DNA from: an uncultured Alphaproteobacteria bacterium
GTDB lineage: Bacteria; Pseudomonadota; Alphaproteobacteria; HIMB59
Assembly (NCBI GenBank): GCA_902524245.1
Contig: CABZCN010000001.1
Span: 310,001-374,000, forward strand
Length of the DNA: 64,000 nt
Direction of reading: 5' to 3'
In this document: in pieces, positions 46,551 through 55,413 of the stretch
Numbering within the stretch: the stretch's first letter is position 1
Layout: every line of letters begins with the position of its first letter
Notes under the pieces: model-generated
Seen by the model: only the letters and a program-made list of their open reading frames with translations
Told to the model about the DNA's origin: nothing
Databases searched by the model: none
Made by a program: the position numbers and the translations under genes

Positions 46551-47601
46551 ATATGCAGCAATGTTCTGCTGGTAATTTTAGAATAACTTTTTCTGACGGT
46601 ATGTCTAATTCTCTTTTAACTTTTGCTTTTATTCTAAATGAGTCAAAAGATGCTGTAACAAGTTTATAATTTCCAAAATCTTCGACTTCAATTACGTCTG
46701 CTTCTAATGAATTATCAGTATGTTCATTTTCAACTGTAATATACTCAGAACGAATTCCTAGTTTTAGATTTTCCGAATTATAATTGTTTATATTTGCTTG
46801 AACTTTGAATGAATTAGACCCTATACTAATTTCGTTTTTAGAACTTGCGGAGCATTCATATAAATTCATTGCAGGAGAACCAATAAAATAACCAACAAAT
46901 GTTGTTTGAGGTCTCTCAAACAGATCCTTTGGTGATCCTGCTTGCACAACTTCACCTTGATCCATAACTATAATATTATCTGCAAATGTCATAGCCTCAT
47001 TCTGATCATGAGTTACATATATCAATGTTGTCTTATACTTATCATTTATTTCTTTTAATTTTCTTCTGAGACGAAATTTTAAGTCAGGATCAATAACTGT
47101 CAGTGGTTCATCCATTAATATAGCAGCTACATCCTCCCGAACTAAACCTCTTCCAAGAGAAATCAATTGCTTTTGATCTGCTGTCAATCCTTTTGCTCGA
47201 TTGTTCAAATAATCTTGTAAATTCAGTATTTCTGCGACCTCTTTGACTTTCCTTTCTATTTGATCCTCAGGAAATTGTCGGCATTTAAGCGGAAAAGCAA
47301 GATTTTCAAATACTGTCATTGTTCCATAAATTACAGGGAATTGAAACACTTGGGCTATGTTTCTTTCTTCAGTAATCATTGAGGTTACTTCTCTTTCATC
47401 AAAAAATACTTTTCCATGCGATGGGTTCACTAAACCACTCATAATATTTAACATTGTTGTCTTTCCACAACCTGAAGGACCAAGTAGTGCATAACGTCCA
47501 CCATCTGCCCAAGAAAGAGACATTTCTTTCAAAGCAAATATTGGGTTGCTTGCATTGGGCTCATATGTGTGTGCAATGTTTTCTAAAATTATTTTAGCCA
47601 T
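46528..47601 (-). CDS. ABC transporter ATPase with degenerate signature (GlpT-like)
   Basis: 357-aa MalK-type ATPase. Walker A GPSGCGKTT (41-49), Q-loop VFQFPVIYGTM, Walker B AAILMDEPLTVIDP and switch His YVTHDQNEAM are intact, but the LSGGQ signature reads GLTADQKQLISLGRGLV. A C-terminal OB-fold follows. It lies 1 base over the end of the sister ATPase gene. Two-ATPase importers with this order occur in the glycerol system GlpSTPQV of rhizobia; the two probably form a heterodimer with one canonical and one degenerate site. Confidence 0.85.
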   Translation of the reverse strand: MAKIILENIAHTYEPNASNPIFALKEMSLSWADGGRYALLGPSGCGKTTMLNIMSGLVNPSHGKVFFDEREVTSMITEERNIAQVFQFPVIYGTMTVFENLAFPLKCRQFPEDQIERKVKEVAEILNLQDYLNNRAKGLTADQKQLISLGRGLVREDVAAILMDEPLTVIDPDLKFRLRRKLKEINDKYKTTLIYVTHDQNEAMTFADNIIVMDQGEVVQAGSPKDLFERPQTTFVGYFIGSPAMNLYECSASSKNEISIGSNSFKVQANINNYNSENLKLGIRSEYITVENEHTDNSLEADVIEVEDFGNYKLVTASFDSFRIKAKVKRELDIPSEKVILKLPAEHCCIYEDNKLI

Positions 47602-48674
47602 TATTGTTGATAGGGAGAGTGTCGGAGTTCCCCTGACTCTTCAAACAAATAAATTTTTGATTTATCAAAATTAATTTTTACAACCTCATTTGTGTTATAT
47701 GTTTTTACTTCTTCAATTGTGGCAACACATTTTAAATTACTATTACGTAAGTGAAGAAAAGTCTCTGAACCTGATATTTCAGAAATTTCTACATCAAAAG
47801 CAAAACCTTGATTATCAAGATAAATATCTGTGGCTCTAATGCCCACTAAATACTTTCCGTTAGGTACAGACTTGAGTTCATCAGAGATTTGGATTTGAAC
47901 GCTATCATTCATAATCAAAGAATTATCTTGTATAAGACATTTATTGATATTCATTGCAGGGTCATTAGTAATTTCAGCAACTTTAGCAGTTGCAGGATTT
48001 TCAAATACATCTTTAGCTGTACCTGTCTGAAGTATTTTACCTTCATCAATTACAATAATATCACCATTGAGTTGCATCGCCTCTAAAGGATCGGTGCTAG
48101 CATAGATTAAAATTGAGTTTGACTCATCAGATACATTAAAAAGTTTTTTAAATTCCTCTCGAAGGCCTTCTCTCAATTTGTAATCAAGGTTAACGAGAGG
48201 TTCATCTAATAAAAGTATTTTAGCTTTTTTTGCTAAAGACCTTGCGAGAGCTACTCTTTGTTGTTGTCCGCCAGATAGTTCTTGAATTTTTCTTGACTCA
48301 AAACCGATTAAACCAACTTTTTCCATTGCTTCTTGAACTTCTTTTTCAATTAGATTTTCATCCATTTTCCTTTGTTTTAGTGGGAAAGCGACGTTATCTC
48401 TGACATTTAAATGCGGATAATTTATAAATTGTTGGTAAACCATGGCTACATTTCTTTTCCAAACAGGAATTGATAAAAAATCAGTATCTTCAAAATTTAT
48501 AGATCCCGAGTCAGGTGTTTGAAGACCAGCAATAGTTTTCAAAAGTGTGGTTTTACCTGATAAAGTTCTACCTAATATCGTGTACATTTTTCCTGGGTCA
48601 AATCTCAAACTAATGTCATTTAAATGATATTCCTCTGTAGGTTTAAAAGAAATATGATTAAGCATTAAAGACAT
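47601..48674 (-). CDS. ABC transporter ATPase lacking the switch His (GlpS-like)
   Basis: 357-aa ATPase. Walker A GRTLSGKTT (35-43), Q-loop VYQQFINYPHL, signature LSGGQQQR and Walker B LLLDEPLVNLD are intact, but the switch histidine position reads YASTDPLEAMQL instead of VTHDQ. Its partner lacks LSGGQ, so both defects fall in the same composite ATP site. It overlaps both neighbours by one base. Likely partner of the GlpT-like protein in a polyol or sugar importer. Confidence 0.85.
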   Translation of the reverse strand: MSLMLNHISFKPTEEYHLNDISLRFDPGKMYTILGRTLSGKTTLLKTIAGLQTPDSGSINFEDTDFLSIPVWKRNVAMVYQQFINYPHLNVRDNVAFPLKQRKMDENLIEKEVQEAMEKVGLIGFESRKIQELSGGQQQRVALARSLAKKAKILLLDEPLVNLDYKLREGLREEFKKLFNVSDESNSILIYASTDPLEAMQLNGDIIVIDEGKILQTGTAKDVFENPATAKVAEITNDPAMNINKCLIQDNSLIMNDSVQIQISDELKSVPNGKYLVGIRATDIYLDNQGFAFDVEISEISGSETFLHLRNSNLKCVATIEEVKTYNTNEVVKINFDKSKIYLFEESGELRHSPYQQ

Positions 48675-49522
48675 TATTTTAAAGCTCCAGATAAATTACC
48701 CTTTGATAAATAACGCTCTACAATAAATGCAACAATTATTAATGGTGCAACAGACACAAGTGCTGCTGCAGATAAGCTCCACCAAGGTGTAATTGAAGAA
48801 TTTAGTGCTACAATTTTGACTGGCAACAACTGTACTTTTGTAAAGGTTAATATAAAAGCAAAGAAAAAATCAATCCAACCAAATATAATACAAAACAAAC
48901 CTGCTACTAACATACCAGGAACTGAATTAGGAAGAACGACTTTAAAAAAAGCTTGAAATGGGTTGCATCCATCAATTAAAGCTGTTTCATCAATTTCTCT
49001 GGGAACACGATTAAAAAAATCAACCATAATCCAAACAGCAATTGGCATTAATAAAACAATATAAACTAGAATTAAACCAGCGAGGCTATCTAGAAGCCCT
49101 AAGGAACTTAAAAAAATAAAAAAAGGAATTGATAATACAACAGGTGGCATAATTCTTTGGGATATAAAAAAGAAAGTAATATCATTATTTTTAACAATTC
49201 CAGCTTTGAAGGTGTAACGAGATAAAGCGTATGCAGCTAATGTGCCTAAAACAATGCTGATCAAACTTGCTGTTAGTGTAACAAAAATACTATTGAAATA
49301 TGGTCCGATAATATTTATTCCACCTTGGGAACCGGGCTTAAATAAAACACTCCATCCATCTAACGTTGGTTCAAACTGCAACCAAGGGATATATGTCGCT
49401 CCACCTGTTACTGAATTAAAATCCTTAAAAGAGGTTGATATGGCCCAAAGAAAAGGAGCTATAACAAAGCAAGCCCATATTACAACAAAGAAATATTTCA
49501 AAAATGTATATAATTTAGGCAT
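48674..49522 (-). CDS. Polyol/sugar ABC transporter permease (GlpQ-like)
   Basis: 282-aa MalG-type permease with six hydrophobic segments. The EAA loop is EIDETALIDGCNPFQAFFKVVLPNSVPG. The unusual SQRIMPPVVLSIPFF segment is typical of polyol and trehalose-type permeases. It lies 1 base from the upstream permease gene. Confidence 0.88.
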   Translation of the reverse strand: MPKLYTFLKYFFVVIWACFVIAPFLWAISTSFKDFNSVTGGATYIPWLQFEPTLDGWSVLFKPGSQGGINIIGPYFNSIFVTLTASLISIVLGTLAAYALSRYTFKAGIVKNNDITFFFISQRIMPPVVLSIPFFIFLSSLGLLDSLAGLILVYIVLLMPIAVWIMVDFFNRVPREIDETALIDGCNPFQAFFKVVLPNSVPGMLVAGLFCIIFGWIDFFFAFILTFTKVQLLPVKIVALNSSITPWWSLSAAALVSVAPLIIVAFIVERYLSKGNLSGALK

Positions 49523-49523
49523 T

Positions 49524-50387
49524 TTATTCTCTCATCAAAACCTTCGTTAAGACTTTTACAATAATTGTCAAACTTATGATCATGATAATAAGGTACGTAA
49601 ATGAGGCGGTTGCGGCGTATCCCATTTGGAATTCGCGAAGCCCTTTTATGAAAATGAAAAAGCTAGATGTTTCCGTAGACGTGCCCGGACCACCACTTGT
49701 CAAAACAAAAACTGTATCCATAATTTTAGAAGCTTCAATAAGTCTAATTATTATTGCACCAATAGATATGGGTGCCATCAAGGGAAAAGTGACATATATA
49801 AATTTTTTAAATGGGGAGGCGCCATCAACAGCTGCTGCTAAAAAAGGCTCTTTAGGTAAACTTAAAAGTCCAGCCAACATTAATAGGAACATAAACGATG
49901 TCCACTGCCAAACTTCTACTACAATAATGGAAACTTTTGCTAAACCAGGACTAGATAACCATGGAGGCTGTACTCCAAAAATACTCAGAAAATCATTTAA
50001 AGGCCCTAGTGACTCATGAAAAAAAGTTCTCCAAATAACAGTCATAATTACTGGAGTAGTCATCATAGGGATGAGAAACAATACTCTAAAAAATCTTTTA
50101 AACTTAATGTCCTTCCAGACCATATGAGCCAAAGCAAACCCAATTATATATTGAAGAAAAACTGTAGTTATTGCTAAAAAACTTAATCTAAAAAATGACT
50201 GCCAAAAACGTGGGTCGTCAGTAAATAATCGAATATAATTTTTAAGACCTATAAAATCTAATCCAGGGTTAAAACTATTCCATCCTGATAAACTCAATCT
50301 TACAGTAAAAATTATTGGAAAAATTAGTATACCAATTAAAACTATTAAACCGGGAAGTAAAAATACATATTTGTGTTTAAAGTTCAT
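49524..50387 (-). CDS. Polyol/sugar ABC transporter permease (GlpP-like)
   Basis: 287-aa MalF-type permease with six hydrophobic segments; GLIVLIGILIFPIIFTVRLSLSGW is the first helix, and PFLAAAVDGASPFKKFIYVTFPLMAP is the EAA loop. It pairs with the GlpQ-like permease. It begins 85 bases after the binding protein stop, separated by a strong stem-loop. Confidence 0.88.
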   Translation of the reverse strand: MNFKHKYVFLLPGLIVLIGILIFPIIFTVRLSLSGWNSFNPGLDFIGLKNYIRLFTDDPRFWQSFFRLSFLAITTVFLQYIIGFALAHMVWKDIKFKRFFRVLFLIPMMTTPVIMTVIWRTFFHESLGPLNDFLSIFGVQPPWLSSPGLAKVSIIVVEVWQWTSFMFLLMLAGLLSLPKEPFLAAAVDGASPFKKFIYVTFPLMAPISIGAIIIRLIEASKIMDTVFVLTSGGPGTSTETSSFFIFIKGLREFQMGYAATASFTYLIIMIISLTIIVKVLTKVLMRE

Positions 50388-50422
50388 TCAGTAGTAAATA
50401 TATTATAAAATTAATCTTTAGG

Positions 50423-50450
50423 GTGATCGCTCAATATTATGAGCGATCAC
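50423..50450 (-). other. Stem-loop between the binding protein and permease genes
   Basis: Perfect 11-bp inverted repeat GTGATCGCTCA (50423-50433) and TGAGCGATCAC (50440-50450) with a 6-base AT loop, located downstream of the binding protein stop. There is no strong T run after it on the minus strand, so it probably protects the binding protein mRNA or lets only part of the polymerases reach the permeases. Confidence 0.65.
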
Positions 50451-50472
50451 TAAGTTAAATCAAATTAATAAT

Positions 50473-51999
50473 TTATAATTCGTTATCTTCCATTTTGACA
50501 CCAACAGCGTATGCTTCTCTAACGTTATCAGCACCAACTCTATCGAGAATTGATACCCACTCAGCATAAACTTCGTCAAGTGCCTCTTGAGGAGATAATT
50601 GTCCTGCTAAAGCTTTTGCCGTTCCAGTTGCTAATGCACTGTTGAACTCAAAAGTACCAGGAACTCTTAATGGAAATACTCTGTTAGTGCTTTTTTCCAT
50701 ATCAGCAAGTGTTTCGACATATGATTGAGCAATGTCTGCATCCCAACCAATTTGTGTCCAAACATCAGCTTTAAAGTCCTCTTCCATAAATGGGTTCACA
50801 CCAAATCGACCAATTCCGATATCTGCTTGGTGGTTAGCGCCATTTGCAAAGAAGCAAAGATAATCAAAAGCGACATCTTTATTTTCTGACTTTCCTGCAA
50901 CACCAACTGCCCATCCCCAAACGAAGAAAGGAGCTTGATTGTATTTAGCATCCCACATTCCATTTTCTCTATTCCATACTTTATCAGCACCAGGTAGTTG
51001 TGCGGCTCCAACTTGGTTTGCAATTGGACTATCTGGTTGCATTGCTGCTACAAAAGCATCGTCCCATGAGAAACTAAACAAGGTCTGGCCTCCTCCAAAA
51101 GAGTTAATTTCATCTCCTAGACCAAAGTTAATTCCACCAGGTGGTACATAGTTAACTGCATCAACCCAATCTGTAAGAGCTTCAACAAATCCAGGGTTAT
51201 TTATTAATGGTTCCATAGTTTCTAAATCAAAGAAGAAACCTCCTGGGGTACTCTCATTTTTGGCGTAAGCAACTGAACGAGAATAGAAAGCAGCATACAT
51301 AAGGTCATCTTTTTTCATAACCTCAGCAGAACCATATTCTGGCTCTCCGTCACCATCCCAGTCCCAACCATTAAAGTAAGAAGCCATTTCTCCGTACTCT
51401 TTCCAAGTTGTTGGAACTTTTAATTCCTTACCTGTATCAGCTTTATACTTAGCTTGCATCTCAGGATTATCGATGACGTCTTTTCTATATTTTAAATAGT
51501 GTCTATCACCATCAACAGGATACTGATACATAACACCGTCCCATGAAGCGATAGCCTTGTGTGAGGCTGATACACCATCCATTTGGTCCACATATTCTTG
51601 TGGCACAGGCGCTAAATATCTTTTCCAGTCATTGATAAAGTTTGAAAAACCAAAGACGATATCATATGGGGCCTGACCAGCTTGGAAAGGAACCATTGCC
51701 TTTGAGTAAAGGTCACCAGCAGGAGTATGTGTTACTTCTACTTTAGCACCTGTTAATTTTTCAAACTGCTCAGCGTGAAGAGCGGTTGGCTCTCCCATAA
51801 CAGGGATAGCGTGTGTATTTATAGTAAGTGTTCTTCCACTATAGTCTTTTTGAGACATAGACTCATAAGAACACATTCCAGGAATATCTCCTGTAGCTGC
51901 GATGTGTGGAAATTGATCTCCCCACTTGTCTGCATGTGCAACTTGGCTGCCTATCAAGAGGACAGACGCCAAGGCGCTTATCAAAGTTTTAAGTTTCAT
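50473..51999 (-). CDS. Polyol/sugar ABC transporter substrate-binding protein (GlpV-like)
   Basis: 508 aa from the ATG at 51999, which follows a clear GGAGG ribosome site and opens a good signal peptide ending QVAHA before DKW; a frame opening at 52053 adds only non-coding-like residues. It is longer than usual sugar binding proteins, like the GlpV/AglE-large type, and contains WDWDGDGEPEYGS, a calcium-like loop with alternating Asp residues. It is the first gene of the importer operon after the alcohol dehydrogenase. Ligand could be glycerol, another polyol or a disaccharide. Confidence 0.85.
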   Translation of the reverse strand: MKLKTLISALASVLLIGSQVAHADKWGDQFPHIAATGDIPGMCSYESMSQKDYSGRTLTINTHAIPVMGEPTALHAEQFEKLTGAKVEVTHTPAGDLYSKAMVPFQAGQAPYDIVFGFSNFINDWKRYLAPVPQEYVDQMDGVSASHKAIASWDGVMYQYPVDGDRHYLKYRKDVIDNPEMQAKYKADTGKELKVPTTWKEYGEMASYFNGWDWDGDGEPEYGSAEVMKKDDLMYAAFYSRSVAYAKNESTPGGFFFDLETMEPLINNPGFVEALTDWVDAVNYVPPGGINFGLGDEINSFGGGQTLFSFSWDDAFVAAMQPDSPIANQVGAAQLPGADKVWNRENGMWDAKYNQAPFFVWGWAVGVAGKSENKDVAFDYLCFFANGANHQADIGIGRFGVNPFMEEDFKADVWTQIGWDADIAQSYVETLADMEKSTNRVFPLRVPGTFEFNSALATGTAKALAGQLSPQEALDEVYAEWVSILDRVGADNVREAYAVGVKMEDNEL

Positions 52000-52058
52000 A
52001 TATTTCCCTCCCTTAATACTTCGTTTTTTGCTCAGAACTAAATCTGATAACAAACTTT

Positions 52059-53120
52059 TTATGGTACTAAAACCGCTCTTCCTTTTACAAGACCGCTATT
52101 AAGATCATGTAGAGCTTTATTGGCTTCGCTAAGCTTGTACTCCTGCATGGATAACCTTACTAGGTCTTTATTCGCTAATTCCATTAGCTCATAAAGTTCG
52201 GACCATGTACCAATTAAATTTCCTATGATATTTCTCTCAGAAATAATCATATCAACGGATTTGATTTTAATATCTTCTCCGTAACCAACTATATAATAAG
52301 ACCCAGTGTTTTTTGTCATACTAAGACCCATTGAAGTTGAACCTTTTTCTCCCACCATATCGATGACTGCCTCAGCACCAAGACCTTTGGTTAACTCCAT
52401 AACTCTCTCTACTTCATTGCCGTCAATTAAAACACCATGATCTCCACCAAGAGGCATAGCATGCTTAAGTGCAGTTTCAGATTTTTCTACAATAATTATA
52501 TTTGCAGCACACATTGCTTTTAAACATTGGATAGCTATGTGACCCAAACCGCCAGCACCTATTACAACACAGTTCTCACCTGGTAAAAGATGTCTTGTTG
52601 CTTTTTTTGCAACACGATATGCGGTTAAACCCGCATCAGAAAATGGTGCAACATCCTTAGGGGTCAATGTGTTCGGAATCTTGATAAGATTTCTAACACT
52701 TGTTTTTAATAATTCAGAGTATCCACCTTCTTTAACATTTAATCCTGGAAAAATTCCGTTCTCGGCGTGAGTATCTAAACCTTTTCTACAACTTAAACAA
52801 GTGCCATTGGTTCCAGAGATAATTGGATGGAGAATAACTGAGTCACCTTTTTTAAATCCCTCTACATCACTTCCAACTTCCTCAATCCATCCAGCATTTT
52901 CGTGACCCATTACACATGGTAAAAGTTTATCATCAGGGTCCTGGATATGTCTCCACTCACCTTCGATGACATGTAAATCTGTTCTGCAGACGCCTGCTGC
53001 TCCAATTTTAACAATGACGTCAGATGCCTTTTCAAGTTTTGGGTTTGGAACTTCCTCTTCCTTTACCCAAACGTCCTGTTTCATCTCAGGGTCATAGCTA
53101 TGTAATACTTGTGCTTTCAT
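52059..53120 (-). CDS. Zinc-dependent alcohol dehydrogenase (MDR family)
   Basis: 353-aa medium-chain dehydrogenase starting at ATG 53120 (a TTG lies at 53123) after an AGGAGG-like site. Catalytic zinc ligands are in GVCRTDLH, GHENAGWIEEVG and the following acidic residue; NAD motif GAGGLGHIAIQ. The structural zinc lobe reads CLSCRKGLDTHAEN, so two of the four usual Cys are kept and the others replaced, and the structural zinc may be lost. It probably oxidises an alcohol that is either an importer substrate or derived from one. It is divergent from an AcoR-like regulator. Confidence 0.88.
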   Translation of the reverse strand: MKAQVLHSYDPEMKQDVWVKEEEVPNPKLEKASDVIVKIGAAGVCRTDLHVIEGEWRHIQDPDDKLLPCVMGHENAGWIEEVGSDVEGFKKGDSVILHPIISGTNGTCLSCRKGLDTHAENGIFPGLNVKEGGYSELLKTSVRNLIKIPNTLTPKDVAPFSDAGLTAYRVAKKATRHLLPGENCVVIGAGGLGHIAIQCLKAMCAANIIIVEKSETALKHAMPLGGDHGVLIDGNEVERVMELTKGLGAEAVIDMVGEKGSTSMGLSMTKNTGSYYIVGYGEDIKIKSVDMIISERNIIGNLIGTWSELYELMELANKDLVRLSMQEYKLSEANKALHDLNSGLVKGRAVLVP

Positions 53121-53219
53121 CAATTCCTCCCAAAATTACATTTATTTAACTACAAAAAGTCCACAGATCCAATGTTCAAAATTGATGCATACTCTTGTTT
53201 AACAGAAAAAAATCAAAAA

Positions 53220-53240
53220 ATTGTTCATTTTTTGAACAAT
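53220..53240. promoter_or_regulatory. Candidate operator of the AcoR-like regulator
   Basis: Inverted repeat ATTGTTCA (53220-53227), spacer TTTTT, TGAACAAT (53233-53240), lying in the 163-base divergent region between the alcohol dehydrogenase and regulator starts. Fis-type HTH proteins such as AcoR bind dyads of TGT...ACA type, which this resembles. A further TTCAAAATTGA lies upstream near 53175. No other feature explains the dyad. Confidence 0.5.
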
Positions 53241-53283
53241 CTTAGAAGTTGTAATAATTTTATGAAATTGCTAATTTTCAAAA

Positions 53284-54378
53284 ATGCAATCTTACAGACA
53301 GTTAATTGAAAGGACTCGTCTTTTGGAAAAGGATAGAAACATATCCTTAAATTTTACAGATAAAAAAATTGTTGATAGTTGGATAAGATGTTTTGAAAAT
53401 GGTTTAAGTCCTGAGAGAAACTCTATTGAAAGTGTAATAAGTGCATCAAAATTAAATGAACTTCAAGATGAGTATAATGATATCAGAGGTTTTATTTTAC
53501 CAGAATTAGAACTTCTTCATTCTCAAATTGCTGGAACAAACTTTATGGTTGCTTTTGCGAACAACGAGGGAGTTGTTCTCGACACACTCTATGATAATGA
53601 ATTTTATAATAGTAAAGCAAGAAAGGTTGTTATACCCGGCTCAGTTTGGAAAGAAGAGTATAGAGGAACGAATGGATTAGGATTAACACTTAAAACAAAG
53701 TCTGCATCAATAGTTGCTGGAGGTGAACATTTTTTTAATGAACATTGTCACCTTTCCTGTTTTGCAAGTCCAATTTTTGACCATAACCAAAATATTGTTG
53801 GTATTATAGACGCTTCAACTGACACATCATCTAGACAAGATCATACTTTGGCTCTTGTTAAACTATCTGCAAAATCTGTAGAACAGAAATTATTTTTAAA
53901 TTCATTTCAGCACACTAACATTTACTCTTTTCACCCAAGAAGCGAATACCTGAATACAAATAGTATAGGTTTGATTGCTGTTAATGATGATGGAGAAATA
54001 GAAGGAGTAAATTCTAACGCAAGAGTTATGCTAAGTGGCATTTTTAAAGATACAACTAATGATTTTTTTAATATCTTTACTACTCCATATCATAAAATTG
54101 CTTATGATTTAAATTTAGATAAAGTTTTAAAAGTAAAAGATTGGTTGGGCTCAAGTCTTTTTATTAAGCTATTCCAAAGACAGGTATCAAATTATAATAG
54201 GGTAAATAATAATTTAAAACAGCCATATAAGCCATGTGTTAATTGCGAAGGATCTGCAATTAAAGAAAAGCAGTGTATCCTTATTCAAAAAACATATAAG
54301 CAAACTGGCGAAAAAGTTAGCAGTGTTTCAAGAACTTTAAATATCTCGAGAACGACTGTTTATAAGCATTTATCTTAG
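53284..54378 (+). CDS. AcoR-like transcriptional regulator without AAA+ domain
   Basis: 364-aa protein: N-terminal helical segment, a GAF-type sensor (about residues 60-190, with NFMVAFANNEGVVLDTLYD and GTNGLGLTL as in AcoR), a PAS-like stretch (about 225-290) and a C-terminal Fis-type HTH (VSSVSRTLNISRTTVYKHL). The sigma-54-binding AAA+ domain with GAFTGA and its Walker motifs is missing. This suggests it acts on ordinary promoters, consistent with rpoN being absent next to lptB. It most likely controls the alcohol dehydrogenase and importer genes facing it. Confidence 0.85.
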   Translation: MQSYRQLIERTRLLEKDRNISLNFTDKKIVDSWIRCFENGLSPERNSIESVISASKLNELQDEYNDIRGFILPELELLHSQIAGTNFMVAFANNEGVVLDTLYDNEFYNSKARKVVIPGSVWKEEYRGTNGLGLTLKTKSASIVAGGEHFFNEHCHLSCFASPIFDHNQNIVGIIDASTDTSSRQDHTLALVKLSAKSVEQKLFLNSFQHTNIYSFHPRSEYLNTNSIGLIAVNDDGEIEGVNSNARVMLSGIFKDTTNDFFNIFTTPYHKIAYDLNLDKVLKVKDWLGSSLFIKLFQRQVSNYNRVNNNLKQPYKPCVNCEGSAIKEKQCILIQKTYKQTGEKVSSVSRTLNISRTTVYKHLS

Positions 54379-55413
54379 TTATTTTACGCCAAGTTTTTTT
54401 TGTAAGTCACTAGAAGAGGTAGTGTATCTAAACACATATTTTTTATCACTATGGCAATATTCAAACATTTTTTTTGCTGCAAGAGCTGCTTCATGAAAGC
54501 CACTTAAAATTAACTTTAATTTACCAGGGTAAATACAAATATCTCCAACAGCAAAAACTCTTGGAACAGAAGTTTCAAAATTCTCAGTATTCACTGATAT
54601 TAAATTATTTTCTAAATTTAAGCCCCAATCTGCTATTGGGCCTAACTCTATTTTTAATCCAAAAAACGGAAAAATGGCGTCAATATCACTTAGTATTGTC
54701 TCATCATCAAGTGTCACTGTGACTTTACCGTTATCATTTTTTTCAACCTTTTTTAAACTTCCCATGTTGAAGTTTACATCGCCTTTATCAACTAAAGACA
54801 TAACTTTATTTACAGAGTCTTGAACTCCTTTAAATTCTTTTCTTCTGTGGACCAAAGAAACTTTTTTGGCTATTCCTTGAAATCCCATAACATAATCAAG
54901 CGCAGAGTCACCACCGCCAATTATTAAAATATTCTTATCTTGAAAATCAGATCTTTTTTTAACAGAGTAAAAAATATTTTTATTTTCTAGCTCCTGAGAG
55001 CCCTCTGCAGGAAGTTTTCTTGGAACAAAACTACCAGCCCCCGCTGCAATCACAAGAGACTTGCATTTAATGGATGTGCCCTTATCGGTTTCAACTAAAA
55101 TATCATTATCATTTAAAGATATTTTAGAGGTTAATTGATTGAGGTGATAAGAGGGATTGAAAGGCTCAGCTTGTTTTATCAAATCATCGGTTAATTCTTG
55201 GCCGGTAATAGCAGGCCTACTTGGAATATCATATAAATTTTTATCAGGATATAATTCTGCGCACTGCCCTCCTATTTTATCAAGGTTGTCGATTAAATGA
55301 GCCTTCATATCTAAAAGACCCAATTCAAAGACTTGAAACAGACCACATGGACCAGCACCGATAATAACAACGTCTGTTTCGTGGCTTCCGCCTGATTTAA
55401 TAATATTGGTCAT
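54379..55413 (-). CDS. Ferredoxin-NADP reductase, thioredoxin-reductase-like (FNR2 type)
   Basis: 344-aa flavoprotein: FAD motif GAGPCGLFQVFELG, GGQCAELYPDKNLYDIPS, NADPH motif GGGDSALD and the C-terminal FAVGDICIYPGKLKLILSGFHEA. It lacks the redox-active CxxC of thioredoxin reductase, as in YumC-type ferredoxin/flavodoxin reductases. Its stop abuts the stop of the regulator gene. Confidence 0.9.
   Translation of the reverse strand: MTNIIKSGGSHETDVVIIGAGPCGLFQVFELGLLDMKAHLIDNLDKIGGQCAELYPDKNLYDIPSRPAITGQELTDDLIKQAEPFNPSYHLNQLTSKISLNDNDILVETDKGTSIKCKSLVIAAGAGSFVPRKLPAEGSQELENKNIFYSVKKRSDFQDKNILIIGGGDSALDYVMGFQGIAKKVSLVHRRKEFKGVQDSVNKVMSLVDKGDVNFNMGSLKKVEKNDNGKVTVTLDDETILSDIDAIFPFFGLKIELGPIADWGLNLENNLISVNTENFETSVPRVFAVGDICIYPGKLKLILSGFHEAALAAKKMFEYCHSDKKYVFRYTTSSSDLQKKLGVK

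Noticed and set aside
49576-50019. 147-aa frame on the plus strand over the GlpP-like permease
   Set aside because: It is the complement of a well-supported permease gene, has no recognisable domain, and is typical of antisense shadow frames.
52000-52053. Upstream extension of the GlpV-like binding protein frame to 52053
   Set aside because: The ATG at 51999 has a GGAGG site in the correct place and opens the signal peptide; the extension would put 18 extra residues ahead of it.
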